This document shows, one piece after another, positions 1-11,127 of a stretch of DNA of 40,635 nt. The stretch is from Rhizaria sp. SCN 62-66 (taxonomy: Eukaryota; Rhizaria, unplaced): NCBI GenBank assembly GCA_001724265.1, contig MEDY01000287.1, positions 1-40,635 on the forward strand, written 5' to 3'. The notes under the pieces were generated by a model. It did not search any database. It was given only the letters and a program-made list of their open reading frames with translations, and was not told where the DNA came from. Each line of letters begins with the position of its first letter. The stretch's first letter is position 1. The translations under genes were made by a program, and so were the position numbers.

Positions 1-79
<79 letters not shown>
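1..79. repeat. (TG)n microsatellite inside an intron
   Basis: About 40 uninterrupted TG dinucleotides run from the left edge and may continue beyond it. The tract lies upstream of the splice acceptor at 132-133, so it is intronic in the pseudouridine synthase gene. On the sense strand it gives a U/G-rich tract roughly 50 bases before the acceptor. Confidence 0.95.
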
Positions 80-82
<3 letters not shown>

Positions 83-133
83 ATATCTCACTCACGTTTA
101 TGTTTATTTGATTATTTTACTGTCTTGATTTAG

Positions 134-1275
134 CGCCGAACCCGATCCGGACGCTGGACTACATGTCTTTCCACTGGGAGCCCTCACTGGCGGAGCAGCT
201 CACTGGCGTTCCAACAGTCTTTCCCGACGATCCAGACTCGCGCGACGGGCTCTCACTGCACGTGCCCAGTCTGCAACACACCGCAACTGATCGCTACAAC
301 ACCGCGAGTCCCGCGAGTGTCACGAGTACTCTCGACAGCAACACGGCTGCTGCGAGTGCGAGTTGCGACGGGGACGCGTACGGTGCGCACGCAGTGTGGG
401 CTGTGACGAGCGCCCGCGAGCGCACTGCGCGCGAGGCCGCTGTGGCCGATTTCGCCGCTAACCAGGCCCGCGTGCGCGCGGTGGCGGACGCGCTGGACAA
501 GGGGCCTTTTGTGCTACGCGGTGCTTTCGACGACGACAAGCTGGAGCACGACGAGCTCGGCCTCGAAGACCAAGAAGAACGGAAAGAACCGGGCGAATCC
601 GGGCTAGAGCGTGTTTCGGCCGCTGATGCTGCGCCGAAAGCACCGACAAGTGCGTCACAGGTTAGCGGCGAGCGAACTGACCCCGAGGCGCATTATACGC
701 GCATCGAAGCCGCGCACGCCGCGGCCGCTGCGAACATTGATATGAGTCCAGTCACACTTCCGCCGCGCGTGCCAATTAGCCTCACTCTTAACCAGAACCG
801 CGACGACGCTGGCATCATCAGCGGCATTGTGCAACAAGCGAAGTGTGGCAAGAGCGGCAATAACAAAGGCAACGCTGCAAAGGCACCGGCACTGAAGCTG
901 CGCCATCCATCTTTCGTGTCGATGCTCGGCGACACGCGCGCGCTCACTTCGCCCCCCGCCCCGGCTCTCGCCCCGGCCCCCAGCGCGGCGGCCTCCGGCG
1001 CGGCGCTGCCGGTGCCGCTGGCGGGTCGCGGGCGCGTGCTCGTGATCACGGTCATGGCACGCGCGTTTCTGCACTCGCAGGTCCGAATTCTCGTCGGTTT
1101 CCTCGTCGCCGTGGCGCAACGCCGAATCGCAGCGGCGGATGTAGAGCGCATTCTTGCCGCCAAAGACAGGAGGGCGAATCCGGCTAAGACGGCGCCGCCG
1201 GAGGGACTGTTCTTGGCGCAGGTCTATTACCCGCCCGGGGAGAAGGAACACAGTGAGTGGCTGCGCTGGAAGTGA
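134..1275 (+). CDS. tRNA pseudouridine synthase, TruA family (last exon, 5' partial)
   Basis: The family isomerises uridine to pseudouridine in tRNA. Only the C-terminal part is here; the RTDxG catalytic Asp motif must lie in exons left of the window. The exon follows a TTTAG acceptor at 132-133, and the frame is open from there through the first ATG at 163. It begins with NPIRTLD, matching the TruA strand that follows the catalytic half. Near the end are MARAFLHSQVRILVGFL, the TruA A-F-x-H-x-x-V-R-x-x-V-G block, and TAPPEGLFL, the A-x-x-E-G-L-x-L block. About 290 residues rich in Ala, Ser, Asp and Glu separate two strands that are nearly adjacent in bacterial TruA. TGA at 1273-1275 ends the frame. 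A GTGAGT at 1252-1257 could act as an alternative donor, but the protein already reaches its natural end. The subfamily (PUS1, PUS3 or PUSL1) cannot be decided. Confidence 0.85.
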
Positions 1276-1639
1276 GAAGTTAAGCCGCGTAGCAATAGGT
1301 ATCCCAGTGAAGTCATTCTATATATGGACGTATATGTACAATAACGTACTGTATTTTCGACCCTGAACTGTAACAAGTATTAAACCATAGTAAAGCTCTA
1401 CACGCGTGAGCAAAGATCGCACGTGCCAGCGTGCCGGCCCGCGACAGCACGAGACCGGCCGTGGTGGACATTGCAAGGGGCGCTAGGCGTCAGGGTTGCA
1501 TGTGCGCGGGGCGAGGACTGCGATGTTCCTGGTGCTAGTGGGGCGCGAAGGCTGACGAGGGGAGTTGATCCGCGTTGCTATCACGTCTTTTATCTTAACG
1601 AGCTGTACAAGCAGCCGCGACTCAACGAGCTGCAAATAT
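1276..1639. other. Intergenic, no gene recognised
   Basis: This is the 3' flank of the pseudouridine synthase gene. The first 130 bases are AT-rich and presumably 3' UTR. The stretch at about 1400-1560 is GC-richer but gives no recognisable product on either strand. AACGAGCTG occurs twice about 28 bases apart (around 1598 and 1625). Confidence 0.5.
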
Positions 1640-3110
1640 TCAAACAATCATGGACGTTATAATCTGGCGTCCTTTCGAGACTCGAGGATCATACACGAAT
1701 CGCAAACGAGCCAGACCCATTATTGCACCGAAACGGATAAATAACATCCAGCCCACGAGATGAAAAGTACGGCCTGAGAAAGGGTTATAAAGTGTCCCGT
1801 TAAACATTGACATAAAACTCGTCTCGAGATCGCAAACACGAGTGCGCGCATCGGTGTGCGAAACGGATGTTGTGACATTTTTGACTAGTAGGAGTGTCAC
1901 ACGCAGGTTGACGACTGGTGACGCCACGATCGCGCTCTCGTCTTTGCGCACGCCGCTATCGCACACGCCTCGCACCAACATCGAGGTTTTCAAGGATCTC
2001 TGCGATTACAGGCTGGCAAGCTGCGCGCTCAGCCGCAGTTTTGCACTTCAACATCTCCGCAAACACCTCAAGGACCATCGGCGAGGTTAGACGGTATTCC
2101 CGCCGCGACCAGACTGCCGGGACCGCGGAATTCTTAGAGCTGATCGAGCAAAACGTGACAAGGCGGTTTGTGTCCAAATGGATAGGTGCGCCATTGACAG
2201 TCATGATAATGTATCAATCCATATCAGGACCGCACCTGCGGACCAGTCGTTCCACCCCCTGTAATTGTTGCGCACCCACGTGAGAATACATGTCCACAAA
2301 AAGCTTGGTGTCAAAGTAATGTTCAAACCCATCTCCAGTGACCTTGACAGAATGTACGTTGTTACTCTGTAACTTCCACATCAGTGCCTGCACGTGGCCA
2401 TTTGCTTTCGAATAGTACTCAGTTCCTGCATCAGTAAAGTTATCATGCTCATCTTGCGTGTAGCAGTCTCCAGGCTCGCAACCAGCGTCACGAAGCATGA
2501 TTGGCAGGGCCTCCCGAACCTCCTTTTCACTCATCAATGAAGTGGAAATTACATGCAGTATTCTTACGGTTCAGATAAGCCTCAGCATATTTCTTCGGAT
2601 TAGGACTCGTAGCCATAACGTGAAACGAATGGCGCTCAGTGCGAAAAGCCGTGGTCTGGGTGGGGCCCTCATGGGGGGTCATAGAGATAGAGTGTGTTAA
2701 CATCGTAGAGATATGATTCGAACAAAGATGTCCGACGTCACCGAAACAAATATGGCACCACCATCGGGTAACAGCACGAGAGCTTTCTCCTTATCACTCC
2801 AGTGGCAGACCACGGTGACCTCCTTTTCTTTCGCGGCGAGTAACACCAGGTGGTTGAACGACACAGACTTCCCAATGCCAGCAGCCCCAACCAGGATCAT
2901 CGCACGGTCATTCATTTCCGGCATCTGATCAAACTCCGAAGGAAAAATTCCAGCCGCGCGGTTCCTATTGTCCTTGAACTCGGCCATGATGTGATCGTAC
3001 AGAGGGAGCTACAGCTTGCGGATAACAAGGGATTTCCATTCCGAACTGTGTATTATCGTGGTGTCGTGTCCACTCAGTGCCAGCAGCCGGAACATCTGGC
3101 GCATTGACCA
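1640..3110 (-). pseudogene. Decayed P-loop NTPase gene resembling Crinkler/RHS proteins
   Basis: Read right to left on the minus strand, fragments in different frames appear in the expected order. At 2987-2697 there is a Walker A motif GAAGIGKS followed by hydrophobic strands and a Trp-containing segment. At about 2690-2540, in another frame, lies VMATSPNPKKYAE, like the S-P-N-x-x-x-Y block after the Walker B region of Crinkler and trypanosome RHS proteins. At 2537-2214, back in the first frame, is SEKEVREALPIML. An in-frame TGA at 2214-2216 then breaks the frame, which continues to 1956. A third-frame stretch (1993-1640) carries NPFSGRTFHLVGWML, weakly like the late R-x-F-E region. Upstream (3110-2988) a degraded segment is open only in another frame. 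At least three frame changes and one internal stop, with AT content unlike the neighbours, point to a dead copy. The family call rests on motif resemblance only. Confidence 0.45.
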
Positions 3111-3739
3111 GCGGCGCCGACTGTATCCTGACTAGAGAATGATATCGATGACAATTATGAATTCACTTACAACTCTGACTCAACGCAAAAATGGAGAATA
3201 TCATTTCGAATATTTTTTCTTGTCTGGCAAGTCTCTTGGATTTGGTTGTGAGAAATACATTAATCACGCTTGCGCAAATTTAACGACCAAGATTACTCAG
3301 GCGTTCAACTTACCCGGCGGTTTCCCTGTATTTATGTTAAGCTTATCGTGTTATATCTCAAGCAAGCCTGACACTTTACCCTATTTATTCGAAATACAAC
3401 AAGTCTTAGTCTTACCATAACTGAGAGTATTTGATTCGTGAGAGCATTTGAAAACAGTTGATTGCCTATGTATTGTAAGTTGCGGCGTACGCATGTAGCA
3501 CGCGCGACGACTGAGATTATTGTGATACTAATACTTCAAACAGGATCATAAATAATACATATATTTTTTTGTTTGCGATTATTGTTATTGATGATACTGC
3601 CGACCACTTATTACTAATAAAATTACTACTGAACGAACAAAGGTCGTCTCGATGATACAAACGAGAGTACGACCCACTACGACGTGTGTTTCCACCACTA
3701 CTAACAGCTTTTGACTTTGACTGACCGCTGGACACGTGT
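3111..3739. other. Intergenic, 3' flank of SPT16
   Basis: AT-rich DNA between the decayed NTPase relic and the SPT16 stop. A 93-codon plus-strand open frame (3139-3420) has no recognisable domain and AT-rich codons unlike the real genes, so I do not call it. The right-hand 200 bases are probably SPT16 3' UTR. Confidence 0.5.
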
Positions 3740-6700
3740 TTAGTCGGAGTCGGAGTCCGAGTCGGAGCCCTTCTTGTCCTTGCCCTTGCCGAAAAGCTTA
3801 GCCTTCTCTTCCTTACGCGTCTTGGCCTCGAGTTCATCCCAGTCAAGCGCGTCCTCATCGTCCTCGTCTGCCTCCTCGGAGTCGGAGCCGGACTCTGAGC
3901 CCGACTCGTCGTCCGAGGTGAAGTCGTCGCTCTCGGAGCTCTCGCTGCCGCTTATCTCGTACTCGGACGCCGAGGCCGCGGACTCCGAGTCAGATCCAGA
4001 GCCACCGGACCCTGCATCCTCATCGTCGTCGTCGACGAGCGCGCTCCAGCCGCCGTCGTCGAAGAACCCGCGGACGTCCTTGAGAATTTCGGGCAAAACC
4101 TCAGCCCAGCGGATGTTGGCGGGGAACTCGTGGTAAAGCACGCCGACGCTCGATAGCCAGATCTTGATGGCCTCGAGATACTTGAGCGGCACCGAGGTGA
4201 GCATCTCGGGCGTGCGCGCGTAGTCCTTAAAGACGAGCACGATATCGAACTCACGCTGGTTGAAGTTGACGCGCTCCAGCGACGCCAGCTCGATCTCGGT
4301 CAGGCTCAGAACCAGCGGCTTCGGTCGGTTCTTAAGCGCGATGAGGAAGTTGGTCGTGGGGAAGAGATCGACGTTCTCCTTGCTGACGACACCCGTGAAC
4401 ATGAGCTTGCGGAACGGAGACTCAAACCGAAGGTCAATGCGCACATCGGCCTCCCACATCCGGTCGCATGCGGTCGCGAAGTCCATGAACCGCTGGTTCC
4501 AGTCCTTGCGGCGCTGCTCCTCCTCGCGCTCGGCACGCATCTCCTCCTCGTCGTCGTAGCGCGAGCTGGCCGTGCTCACGTCCTGCGCCGAGTCGACGAC
4601 CTTGTAGAAGAACTGCAAGAACGCAGACCGCTTGTTGTTGCTGGCGCCGATCTTGATGGCGTTCTTGAGCTCGATGTGCAGCACGACTTCCTCATCGCGG
4701 GCAGTTGCGCGCTGCACGAAGCAGCCCTTGATGTTCTCGTAGATGATGTCGACGTGCGCCGTCCCATCGCGGTCCTTGGTCATGTACCGGAAGCCGTTCT
4801 GGTGCGCTGTCAGCATGCCTGCGCTCTTGCGCGTGCCCGTGCCGGAGCCGATCGCTGGGTGGCACGCGACGTCGCGGAGGCGCACTGAGGCCTGCGCCAG
4901 CACGCGCAGAGGGGGCTGCTCAACGATCGCGCCCGCGCCCGACGCGGAGGCCTCGGCGTCCTTCTTGGCGGCGACGGCTTCCTTCCGCATCGTTTCAAGC
5001 ACTGTATGAACCTCAGCAAGCGCGGAGGGCGACTTAGTGCGGAACGAAACCTCCTTGAGGAACGCGTGCTCGGGTCGGGACCCGGGCGGCAGCGACTCGA
5101 TCGAGCCCTTGGCGTCGGGGGTCTGGAAGGTGATCCGCAGCACGTAGTGCGCACCGACCTGCGAGTGGCGCACGGCCTTGATCAGCGAGACGTGGAACGG
5201 GACGAGCTGCCCGTTGATCGGCACCAGAACGGCCTTGTTCGGCCGGTCCACCGTCAGCCGGTTCGGGCGCGCCGCAGTGGGAATCTTGGTCGCATCGGCG
5301 TACGCGCGCACGCGGGCGGCCGCGGTGGCGCGGGCCTCGGCGGCAGACTCGTTGCCGTCGTGGTCGGCATACCGCAACAGCGCCTCGGACGCGCGCTGCT
5401 TGGCGAGCTCGCGCTGCCGGGTCTTGCGGTCCTCCTCCTCGCGCTGGCGCTCCTTGGCCTCGTCTTGGGCACGTGCCGCGCGCGAGCGGCGATCGTCGGA
5501 GCGGGCCGTTCCAGCGCCTTCGCCCTCGGCCTCGTCCTCGGCGCCGGAGCCGGCGTCGGAGCCCGACTCGTCGTCGTCCTTGCCGGCCTCGGGCATAGTG
5601 ACCGTGAGAGCGGTGAAGTCGCGCGGTGCGGCGTCGGTCAGACATTCGGGGCCCGCGGGAGCGGCGCCGGTGCCGCGGGGGCGGACGACGTAGGTGTCGG
5701 CCAGGAACACGGAGAAATCCTTACGCTTGCCGTCGTCGTTGTTCGTCTTGCCGGGCTTGAGCCCCGACAGCGCGATGGAGAGGTTGAGCGCCATGCCCTC
5801 TGCGAGCGTGACGGTGCTGGCCGCGGACAGCGGGAGCTGGGCCTCGCGGAACTCGAGTCCAATGCCAGCGCCGCACGTCTTGGTGAGCTTCTCGACCCAC
5901 TCCGGCCGCGCCGCGCGAACCGTGGCCTCGACGGCGTCGTGCACGTCCTTGGCCTTGCCGCCGGCAACCATCGCAGCGGCGCCGGCGCGGGAAGCGGCGA
6001 GGAGCAGGTCCCACGCGGACTCGTGCTCCTCGGTAGGACGGACAAACACCGAGCGGGACGCAAAGCCGCAGTAGGAGCGGTACCGCGCACCGACGGAGAG
6101 TGAGAGCGTGTCCCAGGTCGCCTTGGCGTCGCTGGGCTCGACGAAAGGCTTGGCGTCGAACGCGGCGCCCGACTGCAGCAGAGGAGTCAGCGCGAGCTCG
6201 ACGTCCTCGGCGGCGATCCCGCGGTCCGCGGCACCCGGCACGGCCTCGGCGGCGTTGGACAGCGCCTGCTCGACGATCTGCGCCCACTTGGCGTGCGTCA
6301 GTGCCTTGCCCTCGGCGGCGGCGCGCGCGACACGCGGGTATCCGACCTTGTGCAGAGCCAGCGCAGACAGCGCCGAGGCGTGGCGCATCGACTCGAGCGC
6401 GGCCGCGTCCTTGATCTGCAGCGCGAGAGCTGTGCCGGCCATGACGTCGACCTGCGGCAGCCGCGAGTCTTCGAAGAGCGTCTTGCGGGCACGACCGGCG
6501 TACTGGCCCTCGGGCTTGTCCTTGGAGAGCACGCCGACGCGGGTGAGCCCGGCGGCCTTGATCAGCGCCAGAGTGGCCTCGGCGTCGGCCTCGGGCGCCC
6601 CCTTGGCCTTCTCGTGCAGCTTCAGCTTCATCGTGTTGCTGGGGTCCGCGGTGCCGGCTGAGGAGAAGAAAGCCATGCGCTTCGCAGTGCAGAAGACGTG

Positions 6701-6952
6701 GAGCGTGCGGTCGGACAGAGTGAAGAGCAGGATGATGTCCGAGACCAGGTAGCCGAACAGGTGGACCTGGAGCGAGCCCGAACGCGTGTACACAATGCCC
6801 TCGGGCGCCGTGCCTGTGACGAGTGCGAGGGACGTCGCGGCGCCCGTGCCGTCGTCGCCCGCGCCCCAGGGCTTGCCGCCCTTCTCCATGGAGGAGAAGA
6901 AGTGCGCCAGGCGAGACCAGAACGTCGCGCTTTCAAGAGAGGGCGATGCCAT
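3740..6952 (-). CDS. SPT16: FACT complex subunit SPT16
   Basis: The larger FACT subunit, a nuclear histone chaperone that with Pob3/SSRP1 loosens and restores nucleosomes during transcription and replication. The protein has 1070 residues, close to the yeast and human lengths (about 1035-1047). The order is canonical: an N-terminal aminopeptidase-like (inactive M24) domain, about 1-450; a charged E/K/R-rich linker, about 475-540; a dimerisation region containing PFHVSLIKAV; a tandem-PH (Rtt106-like) middle domain, about 700-960, with ENIKGCFVQ and NVDLFPTTNFL; the block FFDDGGWSAL; and a Ser/Asp/Glu tail ending in Lys-rich then SDSDSDSD residues, typical of the H2A-H2B-binding tail. An in-frame TAG two codons before the ATG (6956-6958) fixes the start. 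No intron is seen. It is transcribed divergently from the MTMR14-like gene. Confidence 0.97.
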   Translation of the reverse strand: MASPSLESATFWSRLAHFFSSMEKGGKPWGAGDDGTGAATSLALVTGTAPEGIVYTRSGSLQVHLFGYLVSDIILLFTLSDRTLHVFCTAKRMAFFSSAGTADPSNTMKLKLHEKAKGAPEADAEATLALIKAAGLTRVGVLSKDKPEGQYAGRARKTLFEDSRLPQVDVMAGTALALQIKDAAALESMRHASALSALALHKVGYPRVARAAAEGKALTHAKWAQIVEQALSNAAEAVPGAADRGIAAEDVELALTPLLQSGAAFDAKPFVEPSDAKATWDTLSLSVGARYRSYCGFASRSVFVRPTEEHESAWDLLLAASRAGAAAMVAGGKAKDVHDAVEATVRAARPEWVEKLTKTCGAGIGLEFREAQLPLSAASTVTLAEGMALNLSIALSGLKPGKTNNDDGKRKDFSVFLADTYVVRPRGTGAAPAGPECLTDAAPRDFTALTVTMPEAGKDDDESGSDAGSGAEDEAEGEGAGTARSDDRRSRAARAQDEAKERQREEEDRKTRQRELAKQRASEALLRYADHDGNESAAEARATAAARVRAYADATKIPTAARPNRLTVDRPNKAVLVPINGQLVPFHVSLIKAVRHSQVGAHYVLRITFQTPDAKGSIESLPPGSRPEHAFLKEVSFRTKSPSALAEVHTVLETMRKEAVAAKKDAEASASGAGAIVEQPPLRVLAQASVRLRDVACHPAIGSGTGTRKSAGMLTAHQNGFRYMTKDRDGTAHVDIIYENIKGCFVQRATARDEEVVLHIELKNAIKIGASNNKRSAFLQFFYKVVDSAQDVSTASSRYDDEEEMRAEREEEQRRKDWNQRFMDFATACDRMWEADVRIDLRFESPFRKLMFTGVVSKENVDLFPTTNFLIALKNRPKPLVLSLTEIELASLERVNFNQREFDIVLVFKDYARTPEMLTSVPLKYLEAIKIWLSSVGVLYHEFPANIRWAEVLPEILKDVRGFFDDGGWSALVDDDDEDAGSGGSGSDSESAASASEYEISGSESSESDDFTSDDESGSESGSDSEEADEDDEDALDWDELEAKTRKEEKAKLFGKGKDKKGSDSDSDSD

Positions 6953-7831
6953 GGACTATGTACAGCAAGATCAAATCAGTTAAGATAAGATAGAAGTTCA
7001 GAAGTGAGCATGAGAGTGAGATCTTGACGGGAAACAGAGAGTCGCTGGAAAGGGCGGTATCCGAGGAGGAGGATGATAAAGAACAGTCTCATTAACGAGG
7101 ATAGACGCATGAGATGCGCCAAATTAAAACAAAAATAAACCCAAAAGGAAGAATTATCGCCAAAGATCGCTATAATAATGGCAGAGGGCGCCGATATGAT
7201 CCACACATAAGACCTTCTAGCGAATCAAAAGATGGCGCGAGAAGAGCTCGACCGCGCTGCCGCCGCTCGTCAGACCGACCACAAATCAGAAATCGCATTT
7301 TTTCGGTCCAGATTGGGTTGCTCAGCCGGTTCATTCGAAGTTGGTGTTTGTTGCTCTTCAAAACGGCGGAATTCTCACTCCTTGTGCCGTGAGCTGTTTA
7401 CTTGAACTGAAATCCAGGTGTCACTTTGAACTGGCTACTCTATTTGCTTTTCATTTTTGAGTCGCGAGCGGCCTTCATGTCAGTGCCCCTCTGCTTCGGC
7501 CGAGCTTCAAGCCAGGGCCCTCCCAAGCTGGACTCGACACGACGGACGCTGCACTGCGCTGCTCCTGATTTCTGTGGATTCACCGAGCCCACATAACGAC
7601 TTTGTGCGCGCATACAACGCAATGCCGCGCCTTATTTCCCTGGACTGGCGATGGCAGCGCCCTAACACCAAAGATTCACTCTCTAACTCTCCCGTTTCCC
7701 CTCTATAACTTGCCCCTGTTCAGCCATTTCCTCCCCAAGCAAGCCCCAAACTCTCCCCGAAAGTGACGCCGAGCGCTCCGTCTTCTCCTCTTCTCCGCGC
7801 AGTGCCGCGTCAGTGTCTCTAAGCAGCATCG
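6953..7831. promoter_or_regulatory. Divergent intergenic region, SPT16 / MTMR14-like
   Basis: An 879-base gap between two outward-pointing start codons, so it must hold both promoters and 5' UTRs. The SPT16 half is AT-rich. The MTMR14 half becomes C/T-rich near 7690-7810 (CCCGTTTCCCCTC, CTCTTCTCC), as expected of a pyrimidine-rich leader. I see no clear TATA box at a fixed distance and no gene. Confidence 0.45.
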
Positions 7832-10800
7832 ATGCAGCGCCCCATCAACCTCCGGGGCTGCGCCTTCCCCCCCGCTGCCACCGGGCCTCCAAATCCGTCT
7901 CCTGCACAGCAACAGCAACAGCAACAGCACCAGCAACAGCACCAACAGCAGCAGCAACAACAGCAGCAGATGATGTCGGCGCAGGACGTATTTGCGCGCG
8001 TGCAACAGAACTACAGCGGCATCCGCATTGACGCCGGGGACGACGACGACGGCGACGATGACTATTTCGCTCAGCAGTCTAACATCAACACCTTTGCCAA
8101 CGTCAACATCGACGACTCACATTATACAGCAGCCGCGTCATCAGTGTCATCCGCCGCGTCGTCAGTCTCCCCAGCCGCGTCCTCCGCGTCGGCCTCAGTG
8201 TCGTCGCGCGGCCACACTCGCGCCAGCGCCGACGTTAACGCCGCCGACGCCTCCCGCACGGATCCCGCGAGCAAAGCGATCGTGGGGGCCGTGAATTCAG
8301 CGAGAGAACCTGAGAGTGCGCGCGATGTTCCAGAGAGCGCGCGCAGTGCGACTGCGAATGGGAATGCAGTAAGTGCACCGCCGGAGAGCGCGCTCAGTGC
8401 GGCCGAGTGGGTTCGCCACTCCGCGCTCTTACTCCGCGCCTGCGCCGCGGTGCACGTGTCCGACCTCTACTCCAGCGCCCGCGCCGCCGTGGCCGCCGCG
8501 TCAGACGGGCCCGCCGCCGCCGTGCTGGCAGAGGCGGCGCGCAGCGGCGGCACGGCGCGGTTTCAGGCGCCCACGCTGGGGCCCGCCACGCTCGCCACGG
8601 CGCTGCGCGACCGCAGTGACCGTGAGCGCAGACGCAAGATGAGCAAGAGTAGTAACGAGAGCCAGAGTCAGGGTAAGAACGGACAGAGCGGTAATAGCAA
8701 TGGCACTGATGGCAAAGACACTGATGGCAAAGACGCTGACGCTGAGGCTGAGGCTGATGCTGATGCTGAAGAAGCCAAGGCAGAGGCAGAGACAAAGTCA
8801 GAGTCAGACAGCGTGCGCAGTGTGATAGACTATGACGCCCTCGCGATCTGCGCCGGCGCCAGCGACAACGCCGCCGCCGCCGCGACCGGCGCCGTCACTG
8901 CTCAGGCATCCCCGTTGACCTCGCTGGCATGGTTCGCACGGTCCCTCGACTGCGCCGCCATCGCCGCTGCGACCGTAGGCACCGCGAGCTCCCCCACGAG
9001 TACCCCCACGTGTTCCGTCACGAGTTCTGCCACAAGTACCCCCATGAGTACTGGCGGCGCGTACAGCGAGTGGGTCGCAGGCGCCTCGCCGGCCCCGCGC
9101 CGCTCCCCGTGGCTGGCCCAGTTCGCGGACGCCGGCGTCATCGCCCACGCGCTGCTCTGCGCCGACTACGCCGTTGCGGCTGTTGACAACCGCGCGGGCG
9201 AGCTTTGCAACTCCTATGCACCGGTTTTGACTGTGCCGCTGCGGCCGCGCGAGCTCGCTTTCACTATGCTCCCAAACGCGCACTCGCACGCACAGTGTTC
9301 ACAGATACAGTCTCCGGCGCAGTCTTCACAGTCGCTGTCCCAGTGCTCTCGGCCCGGTAATATTGCGGGACGCAACCATCTCAGTGTGCGCAAGGTTGTC
9401 GCAGCGCTCACGCCGACCGACCTGCTCACGGCTGCCGCCACAGTCGGCGCCGGCACTGGCGCTGGCACTGGCAGCTCTCGGAACGACTCTAGCCCGGCGG
9501 CTCGCAGCAGCAGCAGTTCTAGTTGCGATGCCGACGACTCTGAGGCCGCCGCCGCGGCTGCCGCCGCCGCCGCTGCTACGCTTGCTGCCGCGACCGCCGC
9601 TGCGACCGAAGATGCTGCCGAATGCGCCCGCCTGCGCCGACTCTTCCACAGCGCACGCCTCTCCCGCGCCCACGGTCGCTTCGTGCTTCCGTTCCTCGCC
9701 CTCGATCCCCCGCCTCCCCATAGTAACTCCAACGCAGCCGCCGCATCTCACCTGCCGCCGCGGCTGCTTGCACGGTCGGGCACCGTTTCCCGCACGGCCG
9801 AGGCGGCCTATAATAAATTCGCGACCGAGATCACCGGCGCCCCACGGAGGCTGCTCGCGGCGCTGGCCTCTGCCGCGGCCTCCGCGGCCGCAGGCGCCGC
9901 AGCGGCAGCCACGGGCAGTGCGATCGCTGCCGGGAGCTCGTATAGCAGCGCGAACAGTCCCCCCGCATCTACTATGGTGAATGCCACGACTGTGGGTAGC
10001 AACATCGCGACGACTGCTGCCGTTGTGCCTGGCTCTGGCTCCGGCTCCGGCTCTGCCTCTGTCGCTGGCTCTGTGTCAGGCTCGGCCGGCGCAAGCACCA
10101 CGGAGGCGGAGACGGCCGCCAGCGGTCAAACCCAGTCGTCAGCGCCGGCCTCTGCAGCGCTCACACCGGCTACGCTCACCCCCGCGCACTCGGCCTCTCT
10201 AGCATCCGCCTCCTCCGCCTCAGCACCAGCCTCGGCGGCGTCGGCGTCGCTGCCTCGGTCGAGCTCGAGCGCGAGCTTCAACGCAAGCTCAAGCGTCAAC
10301 TCGAGTAGCAGCTCTGGCTCTTTCAACGCTAACTCAAGCTCAAGCTCAAGCTCAAGCTCTGCCTCCGTCTCTAACTCTGGCTCCATTGGTACGATTGTTG
10401 TCGCAGACTCCAACTCCGCGGACTCATCGATGCCGTCCTCCGCCGGCGGCTCCTGGAGCGACGGCTCCGCCCTCCAGAGCGCCGACCTCGCTTTGCTGCT
10501 CCGGCTCGGCGTGACCACCGTGGCCGACCTGCTCGTCGAGGCTGAGGGCAAGAAATACCTCGGGCTCCGCGTGACGACGTCGGAGAAGGCCGAGCCGCGC
10601 TACCGCGACCACCCCGCGCTCGCCCTGCTGGCGCTGCCGTTCCCAGGGTGCGAGTTCTTTGCGCAGTACCGCCGCGCGCAGCATGTGGCGCGCGCGCTGG
10701 TGTTTTCCTGGTCGGACGGCGTGGCGGCCTATGACGCGCGGCCCGCGATCCGCTTGCTCGCGCCCCTCAGCATCAACAGCAACAGCAACAGCAACAACAG

Positions 10801-11093
10801 CAACAGCAGCGTTATGAATAACTACAATAACAGTAACAATCCTTGCGGCTCAGAGCCTGGCGCTACCACTGGCATTGTCGCGGCGCCTGTTGCGACCAAC
10901 ACAGGGAATGCGACGGCGAATACTGTGAATTTAAGTGCGAGTACGAGTGCACTGAATGCGAGTCCTCGTGAGTTGCGCGTGGTCGTCCGCGGCGGCGCCG
11001 TGGCCGGTCAGGGGTACTGGGAGGAGTCAACTGAGGCCGACCCCGCCACCGCTGCCATTCCAAACATCACCACGTCAACTACAACAACGACGA

Positions 11094-11127
<34 letters not shown>

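Noticed and set aside
5006-6103. 365-codon plus-strand open frame
   Set aside because: Antisense to SPT16, which is conserved across this stretch.
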